Source: an uncultured Senegalimassilia sp.
GTDB lineage: Bacteria; Actinomycetota; Coriobacteriia; Coriobacteriales; Eggerthellaceae
NCBI RefSeq assembly: GCF_934632265.1
Contig: NZ_CAKTYH010000094.1
Span: 1-7,767, forward strand
Length of the DNA stretch: 7,767 nucleotides
Reading direction: 5' to 3'
Made by a program: the position numbers and the translations under genes. Every line of letters starts with the position of its first letter. Position 1 is the first letter of the stretch. A model generated the notes under the pieces. It searched no databases and was not told where the DNA came from. It saw only the letters and a list, made by a program, of their open reading frames with translations. Below are positions 1 to 6,237 of this stretch, piece after piece.

Positions 1-53
1 GCCCGATAGGGATCGGGCATGCGACAGCACGCCGGCCCGCCAGCGCGGGCGGC
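1..53. other. Two short hairpins upstream of the permease
   Basis: Positions 1-7 (GCCCGAT) pair perfectly with 12-18 (ATCGGGC) around a 4-nt loop. Positions 35-40 (GCCCGC) pair with 45-50 (GCGGGC), with further GCC/GGC pairing at 31-33 and 51-53 if G34 is bulged. No T-tract follows either hairpin, so they are not clear terminators. They may be the tail of an upstream gene's terminator or 5'-leader structure of the permease. The window starts too close to the gene to show a promoter. Confidence 0.4.
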
Positions 54-71
54 ACGCTGAAAGGAACGCCC

Positions 72-1580
72 ATGGGCAACCAACCGAACGAAGGCGGCGC
101 GCAAAAGGGGCCCGCCGTCGGCCTCAAGCGCACGCTCGGCCTGCGCGAGGCCATCACCATCACCGCCGGCACCGTCATCGGCGTCGGCCTGTTCACCACC
201 GGCGGCAACGTCGTCGGCGAGATGGGGCCGTTCGTGGTCCTGGCAACGGCGCTTGCAGCGCTCATCAGCATATACCCGGCGCTCATGTACGGCGAGATGG
301 GCGCGGCGCTTCCCTTCGCCGGCGGCACGTACCAGTACGCGTCGCTGGGCCTGGGCCGACCCGCGGGCTTTCTGGCCGGATGGAACTTCATCATGTCGCT
401 TATCGCCGTCACCGGCGGCGAGGCGCTTGCGTTCAGCTACTACTTCAAGACCATCTTCCTAGCGTTCGGCGTAGAGCTTCCCGTCGACGACGTGGTCATC
501 GCCATTATCGCGCTGGCCGGATTCATCATCGCCAATGTGCGCGGCGTGGAGCTGACGGGCAAGCTGCAGAACGGCTTCATGTTCTTCTTCTGGGGCGTGG
601 CCGCCATCTGGTTCCTCACCATGATCCCCAACGTGCAGCTGCCGAACTTCGTGACCGCGCCCGACTTCATGGGCGACCTGGGCACCGGCGGGTTCATCGC
701 CGCCGTGGCCATGATCTGGTGGTGCTTCGCCGGCTTCGAAACGTGCTGCGCCATGGGCGAGGAGATCCGCCACCCGCAGATCAACATCCCCCGCGCCATG
801 ATGCTCTCGCCGTTCATCATCTTCGTGGTGAACGCCCTGTTCCAGTGGTTCCTCGTGGGCATCGTGCCCGCCGACGGGCTGGCCGCCGTGGCCGAATCGT
901 CCGCGCCCTACGCCGAGGCCATGATGAGCGCGGGTATCCTGGGCCTGCCGCTTGCGCTGCTGGCGCTGGGCGTGGCCTTCGGAGGCGACTTCTCCACCCT
1001 GAACGCCTCCATCGCGGTGCCGCCGCGCTACCTGTTCACCATGGCCCGCGACGGCAGCCTGCCCGCCGTGTTCGCCAAGCTGCACCCGAAGTACCGCACG
1101 CCCTACGTGGCCGTCATCACGCTCGGCGTGCTCACGGTGGCGCTGGTGGCAACCAGCACGCTGGACTACATCGCATCGCTTTCCCTGTTCGCCGACCTGT
1201 TCTACTACGTCATCGGCATGGTGGCGTGCCTGGGCCTGCGCCGCAAGCTGCCCGACCTGAAGCGCCCGTTCAAGGTGCGCGGCATGGTGCCCGGCGCGGT
1301 GATCAGCATCGTCATCTACCTGGTCATGATGACGCAGCTTGACACGGATGCCCTGGTCACTGGCGTGATCTACTGCGTGGTCGGCCTGGTCATCTACGCG
1401 GTGTGCGCTAAGAAATACGGCACGCGCGCCATCGACGTGAACGCCGTGCAGGACACCAGCGAGCCCACGCCCGCCGAGCGCGCCAAGATGGACCGCGAGT
1501 TCCACATCTGGATCGCCGCAGCCGCCATCGGCTGCGCGCTGGTAGCCCTACTCTACCTGCTACCCAACCTGCTGGGATAA
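72..1580 (+). CDS. APC-superfamily amino acid permease
   Basis: This is a 502-residue integral membrane protein that probably imports or exchanges an amino acid across the cytoplasmic membrane. The N-terminal half shows APC hallmarks: GTVIGVGLF at residues 33-41 in the first, unwound membrane segment, then YGEMGAALPFAGGTYQY at 73-89 and a GRPAGFLAGW stretch around 95-104. Residues 325-331 (ARDGSLP), followed by a conserved LHPKYRTP, match the cytoplasmic loop after the eighth segment of the family. About twelve hydrophobic segments are visible, plus one more near the C terminus (about 478-501) after a charged linker. The length is normal for the family. The ATG at 72 is preceded by AAAGGA at 60-65, a good ribosome-binding site at suitable spacing, and the next residues form a short soluble N terminus. 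A GC hairpin follows the stop. The substrate cannot be read from sequence. The convergent asparaginase makes asparagine or aspartate a guess, no more. Confidence 0.9.
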   Translation: MGNQPNEGGAQKGPAVGLKRTLGLREAITITAGTVIGVGLFTTGGNVVGEMGPFVVLATALAALISIYPALMYGEMGAALPFAGGTYQYASLGLGRPAGFLAGWNFIMSLIAVTGGEALAFSYYFKTIFLAFGVELPVDDVVIAIIALAGFIIANVRGVELTGKLQNGFMFFFWGVAAIWFLTMIPNVQLPNFVTAPDFMGDLGTGGFIAAVAMIWWCFAGFETCCAMGEEIRHPQINIPRAMMLSPFIIFVVNALFQWFLVGIVPADGLAAVAESSAPYAEAMMSAGILGLPLALLALGVAFGGDFSTLNASIAVPPRYLFTMARDGSLPAVFAKLHPKYRTPYVAVITLGVLTVALVATSTLDYIASLSLFADLFYYVIGMVACLGLRRKLPDLKRPFKVRGMVPGAVISIVIYLVMMTQLDTDALVTGVIYCVVGLVIYAVCAKKYGTRAIDVNAVQDTSEPTPAERAKMDREFHIWIAAAAIGCALVALLYLLPNLLG

Positions 1581-1613
1581 GGCGCCCGCCCCGCAAAACG
1601 CCTCGAAACCGAC

Positions 1614-1655
1614 AACGGCCCGTCGGCCTGCCCCCACGCAGGCCGACGGGCCGTT
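1614..1655 (+). terminator. Perfect 18-bp GC hairpin after the permease
   Basis: Positions 1614-1631 and 1638-1655 are exact reverse complements (AACGGCCCGTCGGCCTGC and its complement) around a 6-nt loop, CCCCAC. The hairpin begins 33 bp after the permease stop. Only a short TT precedes non-T sequence, so it lacks the classical U-tract. It could be a terminator or an RNA 3'-end stabiliser, and it could act on both strands. Confidence 0.6.
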
Positions 1656-1699
1656 CTGCGATGCCGCGGCTATCGCCACAGCGCCGAAACCCCAATCGC

Positions 1700-1729
1700 G
1701 AAAAGAGGAACGTTCTCTCATCTCTTTTC
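1700..1729. repeat. Small inverted repeat, GAAAAGAG / CTCTTTTC
   Basis: Positions 1700-1707 and 1722-1729 are exact 8-bp complements with a 14-nt loop that contains the palindrome GAACGTTC (1708-1715). It lies between two convergent genes. It may contribute to transcript ends on the minus strand, where the distal arm reads CTCTTTTC. No specific function is supported. Confidence 0.35.
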
Positions 1730-1755
1730 AAGTATGCGCATGCGTCTTCCTTGCA

Positions 1756-1800
1756 ATCTCGTCCTTAAAAATGTGCTGCATTACATTTTAAGGACGAGAT
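1756..1800. terminator. AT-richer long hairpin downstream of the asparaginase
   Basis: The left arm at 1756-1774 pairs with the right arm at 1783-1800 over 18 bp with a single bulged A in the left arm, and the loop is GCTGCATT. The stem centre is AT-rich (TTAAAATGT), unlike the surrounding GC-rich DNA. It sits 25 bp beyond the asparaginase stop, where a minus-strand or bidirectional transcript end would be expected. No T-run follows on the minus strand, so it is not a textbook intrinsic terminator. An operator-like dyad is an alternative. A smaller 6-bp hairpin (ACGAAG at 1806-1811, CTTCGT at 1818-1823) lies between it and the gene. Confidence 0.45.
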
Positions 1801-1825
1801 GGGGCACGAAGCACCCTCTTCGTCT

Positions 1826-2818
1826 TTAGCAGCTGGCGAACAAATCCGCCAGCTTCTCACGGTCCACAACGCCGTCGGGGTCGGCCGCTTGCGCAAGCGC
1901 CCACATGGTCTTCGCCAGCAACGCCTCGGTGGTGGCGCTGCCGCCCATGAGCACGCCCGGGCGGTCGCAGAATGCGCGGCCCACCTCGTACACGCTCAGG
2001 TCCGCGCCTTCGTACGGGCACTGCGTGGTCATGACGAGCGTTTTCCCGGCATCCACCCATGCAAGCAGCGTGTCGGTGATGCCATCGTACTCCGGGATGC
2101 CGCCCAGCCCGAACGCCTCCACCACCAGCGCGTCGCACGCGGGGCGCAGCGCATCGATGACCAGCGCATCCATACCCGGCGTGATTTTGAGCACCGCAAC
2201 GCGAGGGTTGAGCGCGTCGTAAAAGCGCACGCCCGAAGCCGCGATGCCAGCTTCCATGCCATCAGCCCACTCGACCAGCCCATCGCGCACGTACCCCAGG
2301 TCGGGGACGTTCAAGCTGTCGAAGGCCTCGAAGCTGCGGGTGCGCACCTTGCGCGCCGCCGTGCCCGAGATCACCTTGCCGCCGAACGCCACCATCACGC
2401 CCGCGGCGGCATCATCGCAGGCCACGCGCACGGCATCGAGCAGGTTGCGCTTGCCGTCGGTGCCGGGATCGCCCATGGGCAGCTGCGAGCCGGTCAACAC
2501 CACGGGCTTCGGGCCGCCCTGCACCAGGTACGCAAGCCCCGCCGCCGTGTACGCCAGCGTGTCGGTACCGTGAAGGACGACGAACCCGTCGAAGTCGTCG
2601 TAACGCCGACGCACCTCGCTCGCAATGGCCAGCCACCCTTGCGGGCGCATGTTCGTGCTGTCCACGTTCATGACCTGCGACACCTCGACACGGCACACCT
2701 GCGCCACCTCGGGAACGAACGCCACCAGCTGCTCACCGGTCAACGCCGGCGCAAGCCCGCTTCCCTCCTCGGCCGAAGCGATGGTCCCACCCGTCGCAAT
2801 AACCAAAACTCGCTTCAT
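1826..2818 (-). CDS. L-asparaginase, cytoplasmic AnsA-like
   Basis: The 330-residue protein hydrolyses L-asparagine to aspartate and ammonia. It has no signal peptide and begins directly with the family's first strand and catalytic loop, IATGGTIAS (residues 7-15), with nucleophile Thr12. The substrate-binding DST lies at 53-55. The second catalytic box, HGTDT at 83-87, supplies Thr85 and Asp86, followed by the typical LAYTAAGL and VVLTGSQLPM strands. A Lys at about 157, in a GTAARK context, is at the expected place for the catalytic lysine. The DST/HGTDT context and lack of an export signal resemble the type I (AnsA) enzymes more than periplasmic type II. The length is normal. The ATG at 2818 is preceded on the minus strand by a purine-rich GGGGGAAGGGG (2824-2834), a strong ribosome-binding site. 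The gene is convergent with the permease and stands alone: the terminator of the formate dehydrogenase operon and about 600 bp separate it from fdhF. Some archaeal-type GatD proteins share these motifs, but length and context favour asparaginase. Confidence 0.9.
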   Translation of the reverse strand: MKRVLVIATGGTIASAEEGSGLAPALTGEQLVAFVPEVAQVCRVEVSQVMNVDSTNMRPQGWLAIASEVRRRYDDFDGFVVLHGTDTLAYTAAGLAYLVQGGPKPVVLTGSQLPMGDPGTDGKRNLLDAVRVACDDAAAGVMVAFGGKVISGTAARKVRTRSFEAFDSLNVPDLGYVRDGLVEWADGMEAGIAASGVRFYDALNPRVAVLKITPGMDALVIDALRPACDALVVEAFGLGGIPEYDGITDTLLAWVDAGKTLVMTTQCPYEGADLSVYEVGRAFCDRPGVLMGGSATTEALLAKTMWALAQAADPDGVVDREKLADLFASC

Positions 2819-2840
2819 ATGCGCCCCTTCCCCCTAAACG

Positions 2841-2922
2841 ACCCGCGAATCCATTAATCAAATACCGATTCCGCTACTGTACCCCGAGACACGCGCAACC
2901 AGGCCCTCGAACCCGCGAATCC
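2841..2922. repeat. 12-bp direct repeat ACCCGCGAATCC
   Basis: The 12-mer ACCCGCGAATCC occurs at 2841-2852 and again at 2911-2922, 70 bp apart, just upstream of the asparaginase start. It may be a remnant of a duplication or a repeated binding site. Nothing further can be said from the window. Confidence 0.5.
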
Positions 2923-3014
2923 TTGAAATGGCTGGCACAGGCGCCCGAACCGTAACCAGGCTCGCAACCAACCACGCACCCGAGCCCGCAACTAGCCACA
3001 CCCCGCCCAACCAT

Positions 3015-3141
3015 CGATACATCTGCGTTTGATTAGCGTATGCTCGAGTAGCCGCATTGCCATCATCCGCATTTCCCCAGGTCGCAGGCTCGTGCAAATT
3101 CCCTATACTGCGACGAACCCCAACCAAACGCAGATGTATCG
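3015..3141 (-). repeat. Inverted-arm element, copy 1 (127 bp)
   Basis: The left arm CGATACATCTGCGTTTGATT (3015-3034) pairs with the right arm AACCAAACGCAGATGTATCG (3122-3141) at 19 of 20 positions, enclosing 87 bp. On the minus strand the odd position becomes a G.U wobble, so all 20 positions can pair; on the plus strand it is an A.C mismatch. That is why minus is given as the orientation. The loop is recognisably related to that of copy 2 (shared GAGTAG and CCAGGT). The structure is like a REPIN or a small MITE with terminal inverted repeats. No flanking target duplication is evident, and no transposase is in the window. Confidence 0.7.
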
Positions 3142-3229
3142 CCTCCTCATGCCTCACGGCGGCCAAGCCGTCAAACTCGCAGTTGCAACCACCAACGCAC
3201 GGTCCATGCCATCCATCCCGCCAAACCAT

Positions 3230-3356
3230 CGATACGTCTGCGTTTGATTAGGGCATACCAGAGTAGTTGGTTTGTAATCAAGCCTGTGACCAGGTGAAAC
3301 ACCGATCGTTATTGGGCGACTACCAAGCAACACCCCAACCAAACGCAGACGTATCG
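3230..3356 (-). repeat. Inverted-arm element, copy 2 (127 bp)
   Basis: The left arm CGATACGTCTGCGTTTGATT (3230-3249) and right arm AACCAAACGCAGACGTATCG (3337-3356) enclose 87 bp, the same total length as copy 1. Relative to copy 1 each arm has one substitution, and the two are complementary to each other, so pairing is preserved. On the minus strand the stem can extend inward by up to seven more pairs (GGGGTGT with ATGCCCT, including G.U pairs). The loops of the two copies have diverged far more than the arms. Confidence 0.7.
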
Positions 3357-3411
3357 CCCTTTCGGACCACACGGCCCGTCGCAACAACCCGCGCACAGCC
3401 CTCGCGGACGC

Positions 3412-3449
3412 AAAAAGGGCGCTGGCCGCATTCGCTGCCAGCGCCCTTT
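3412..3449 (-). terminator. Rho-independent terminator of the fdhF operon
   Basis: Positions 3414-3426 and 3437-3449 form a perfect 13-bp stem (AAAGGGCGCTGGC and its complement) with a 10-nt loop. On the minus strand the hairpin runs straight into TTTTT (3416-3412). It lies 77 bp beyond the fdhF stop and is a textbook intrinsic terminator for the minus-strand operon. Confidence 0.9.
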
Positions 3450-3485
3450 GCTCGTCAGGCGAAGTCGCATGCCCTGCCTCTTACT

Positions 3486-3505
3486 TGGCGGCGGCTCCGC
3501 CGCCA
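3486..3505. repeat. GC palindrome just after fdhF
   Basis: TGGCGGCGG (3486-3494) and CCGCCGCCA (3497-3505) are perfect complements around a 2-nt centre. The palindrome lies 21-40 bp after the fdhF stop and ahead of the T-tract terminator. It may be an extra 3'-end structure. It also coincides with a short in-frame tail after the fdhF stop, described under findings. Confidence 0.5.
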
Positions 3506-3525
3506 GGCTCCTTCCGCTCTATCCC

Positions 3526-6237
3526 TTACGCCTTCTCCACCTTCACGGCGCACACCTTGTACTCCGGCGTGGCCGAGATGTTGTCGAGCGCGGCGTTGGT
3601 CAGCCAGTTGGCGTTGCCGTCCTGGAAGTGGAACGGCATCCATACCTCGCCGGGGTTGGTCTTGCCCGACACGCGCGCCTGGCTCTCGATGACGCCGCGG
3701 CGGCTGCTCACGCGCACGCGGTCGCCGTCGGCGATGCCCGCGACGGCGGCGTCCGCGTCGTTGATCTCGATGAACGACGTGCCGTCGATCCGGTTGAGCC
3801 CCTCGGTGCGGCCCGTCATGGCCTGCGCGTTGTACTGCGCCAGCACGCGGCCCGTCATCATGATGAGCGGGAATTCCTCATCAGGCTGCTCGGCCGACGG
3901 ACGGTACTGCGCCAGCGAGTATCCGCCCAAACCGCGCGAGAACTTCCCCTCGTGCATGATGCGCGTACCCGGGTGATCCGGGCCCGTGCACGGCCACTGC
4001 AGGCCCTGCCCCGCCACGGCGGCGGAGTCCAGGCGCGCATGGCTGATGCCCGCATACGACGGCGTCAGGCTTGCAACCTCGTCCATGAGCTGCGCGCCCG
4101 TGAGCGTCGGCTGATCATACCCCATGCGGCGCATGATCTCGGCGAACACCTCGGTGTCCAGGCGCGCGCCCGCCGGGCCGTCCACCGCCTTGCGCACGCG
4201 CTGCACGCGGCGTTCGGTGTTGGTGAACGTGCCTTCCTTCTCCGCGTAGCTGCGACCGGGCAGGATGACGTCGGCGTACTTCGCCGTCTCCGTCATGAAC
4301 AGCTCCTCGCACACGAAGAAGTCCAACGACTCCAGCGCGCGGATGACGTGGCCCGTGTCCGGGTCGGTGCGCACCGGGTCCTCGCCGAACAGGAACAGGC
4401 CGCGGATGCGCCCGTCGATCATGGCGGGGAAGCACTCGGTGGCCTTCAGGCCCGCAGCCTGGTTCAGCTCGATGCCCCATGCGGCCTCGAACTTCGCGCG
4501 CATCTCGGGGTTGGCCACCTTCTGATAGCCCGTGAAGTCCGCAGGTCCCGCGCCCATGTCGCACGCGCCCTGCACGTTGTTCTGACCGCGCAGCGGGTTG
4601 ATGCCGCAGCCGGGGCGGCCCAGCTTGCCCGCGGCCAGCGCCAGGTTCGACAGCGCCATAACGCCCTCGGTGCCCGTGGAGTGCTCCACCACGCCCAGGC
4701 AGTAGACGATGGGGGCGCGCTCGGCCGTCGCGTACATCTCGGCCGCCGCCTCCAGGTCGCGAGCATCGATGCCGCAGATCTCGGCCACGCGCTCGGAGGT
4801 GTAGTCGGCCACCATGGCGGCAAGCTCATCGAAGCCCTCGGTGCGACCCTCCACGAACTCGCGGTCCACCAGGCCCTTCTGGATCAGCACGTTCACCATG
4901 CCGTTCGCGAACGCCACGTTCGTGCCGGGGCGCAGCTTCAGGTGGATGTCGGCCTTCTTCGCCAGCCCGATCTCGCGCGGGTCCACCACGATCAGCTTCG
5001 CGCCGCGCTCGACCGCCTGTCGCAGGCGCATGCCCATGACCGGGTGCGCCTCTTCCGGATTGCTGCCAACCAGCAGGATGACCTGCGAATCCTCGCACAC
5101 ATCCTTGATGGAGTTCGTCATTGCGCCCGAACCAAGTGTAGTTGCCAGACCGGCAACGGTAGGGGCGTGTCAAACACGTGCGCAGTTATCGACATTGGGG
5201 CTGTCGAATGCGCACCTCGCCATCTTCTGGAAGAGATAGATATCCTCGTTGGTGGAACGCGAGCACGCGAACGCCGCGATGCTCTCGCCGCCGTGCTCCT
5301 CCTTGAGCTCGGCGAACTTGCGCGCCACCAGGTCAAGCGCCGTATCCCAATCGGCCGGCTCGAACTCGCCGGTCTCGGGGTTTTTCACCAGCGGCGTGGT
5401 GATGCGGTCCGGGGAGTTCACGAAGTCGAAGCTGCCGGAACGGCCCTTCACGCACAGCAGGCCGTCGTTGGACGGGCCGTCGGCGGCCTGCACGTCCACG
5501 ATCTGGTCGCCCTTCACCACCAGGTCGAGCTGGCAGCCCACGCCGCAATGCGGGCAGGTGGTGCGCACGGTATGGGTGTCCCATTCGCGGTACAGCCCGC
5601 GGCGCTTCTCCACCAGGGCGCCCGTCGGGCACGCCTGCGCGCAGTTGCCGCAGCTCTCGCAGATGGTGGCGTCCCAGTTCGGCCCGAACGGCGCGCGGAT
5701 GGTGGTGCGCACGCCGCGCTTGCCGGTTTGCAGCACGTGGTTGCCGGCCGCGTTGTTGCACGCGCCCACGCAACGCTGGCAGGCGATGCACAAGTTGGGG
5801 TCGAAGCGCAAAAACGGGTTGGAATCCAGCACCGGCTTACGGATTTGCTCCACGGGGAAGGTGGGGTGCGAGACGCCCACCTCGCGCGCCACGGCCTGCA
5901 GCTCGCAGGCGCCGTTCTTCACGCAGCTGAAGCAGTAATCGGTCGAGTCGAGGCCGTGGTTGGAGATCAGCAGGTCAACGGCCATGCGGCGGTACTTCAG
6001 CACGCGCTCGGTGGCCGTCTGCACCTGCATGCCGTCGACCACGCGCGTGGTGCACGCGGGCACGGGGGCGTCCTGCCCCTCGACATCGACCACGCACACG
6101 CGGCACGAGCCGATGGCGCTGCGCTCGGCCAGGTAGCACAGCGTGGGAATGTGGATGCCGGCCTCGCGGGCGACCTCCAAAACGGTCTGGCCCTCGCGCG
6201 CCTCGAGCGCGCGGCCGTCGATGGTGATGTTAAGCAT
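3526..6237 (-). CDS. fdhF: Selenocysteine formate dehydrogenase, NuoG-like alpha subunit
   Basis: One 903-codon gene encodes a cytoplasmic formate dehydrogenase interconverting formate and CO2 at a Mo/W-bisMGD centre. An in-frame TGA at 5170-5172 (residue 356) lies in NCARV-U-HAPTVAGL, exactly where FdhF carries selenocysteine, and homology continues unbroken through GSGAMTNS. Domains in order: [2Fe-2S] beta-grasp (Cys34, 45, 48, 62); NuoG-type cluster (His94, Cys102, 105, 111); two [4Fe-4S] ferredoxin motifs (Cys150/153/156/160 and 193/196/199/203); the molybdopterin enzyme's own [4Fe-4S] (Cys228/231/235/262); the catalytic molybdopterin domain; and a C-terminal dinucleotide-binding domain from about residue 789, with MPFHF and NWLTNAALD. 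The ATG at 6237 starts directly at the beta-grasp fold, with AAGGGGGG upstream. It overlaps the flavoprotein stop by 8 bp, suggesting translational coupling. The domain set resembles NAD(P)-linked or hydrogenase-linked FDHs of acetogens. Expression as full-length protein requires SelA/B/C/D, not in this window. Direction of catalysis is unknown. Confidence 0.93.
5125..5172 (-). promoter_or_regulatory. Sec UGA codon and bacterial SECIS hairpin
   Basis: The UGA is at 5172-5170 on the minus strand. Eighteen nucleotides later comes GGUCU (5151-5147), closed by a perfect 6-bp stem: GUUGCC at 5157-5152 and GGCAAC at 5146-5141. Outer pairing is possible between GCCC (5166-5163) and GGGC (5128-5125), and between ACC (5160-5158) and GGU (5133-5131). 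The GGUCU loop and its distance from the UGA equal those I recall for Escherichia coli fdhF, where SelB binds this loop. The bulged U of the E. coli stem is not evident here. The hairpin is within the coding sequence, as is usual in bacteria. Confidence 0.88.

Larger units (their letters stand above)
2964..3396. repeat. Diverged tandem repeat, period about 215 bp
   Basis: The 16-mer GCAACCAACCACGCAC at 2964-2979 recurs in variant form at 3185-3200 and 3381-3396. Between these points the two inverted-arm elements are offset by exactly 215 bp (3015 and 3230). Homology also extends outside the arms: CCCGCC(C/A)AACCAT precedes both left arms, and TATCGCC followed by CACGGC about ten bases on follows both right arms. 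The simplest reading is an old tandem duplication of a unit of about 200 bp, since diverged. Confidence 0.6.
2819..3525. other. Gene-free region rich in repeats
   Basis: I find no convincing protein gene, tRNA or rRNA in these 707 bp. Short open frames exist on both strands, but they run through the inverted arms described separately and show no ribosome-binding site or recognisable domain. The stretch is less GC-rich than its neighbours. It contains the asparaginase leader, a pair of 12-bp direct repeats, two 127-bp inverted-arm elements in tandem, and the terminator of fdhF. A minus-strand promoter for the asparaginase must lie here, but no -10/-35 pair stands out clearly. Confidence 0.7.

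Noticed and set aside
1705..1717. LexA-type SOS box around GAACGTTC
   Set aside because: The half-sites abut without the 4-nt spacer of the GAAC-N4-GTTC consensus, and the site lies between convergent gene ends.
1799..2857. Plus-strand open frame of about 350 codons opposite the asparaginase, and similar ones opposite the permease (459-1505, 440-862 minus)
   Set aside because: Their compositions are His/Arg/Gln-rich or low-complexity, and they are antisense to well-supported genes with motifs; they have no ribosome-binding sites or domain signals.
3015..3356. Insertion sequence
   Set aside because: No transposase frame lies within the elements, there is no clear target-site duplication, and similarity extends beyond the arms. 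A non-autonomous repeat remains possible.
2964..3396. CRISPR array
   Set aside because: There are only two units, with 20-bp inverted arms and related 87-bp interiors. There is no series of short direct repeats with unrelated spacers.
2858..3692. Small proteins in the repeat region (frames at 2858-3229 and 3154-3396 minus, 3029-3247 and 3267-3692 plus)
   Set aside because: They are translations of the inverted arms: the peptide NQTQ(M/T)YR appears on both strands simply because the arms are complementary. No start signals or domains support them.
5121..5172. fdhF as a pseudogene or two genes, with a real start at the ATG at 5121
   Set aside because: Homology is continuous across the TGA, the TGA is at the known Sec position with a SECIS hairpin behind it, and the ATG at 5121 is the internal Met of the conserved GSGAMTNS stretch.
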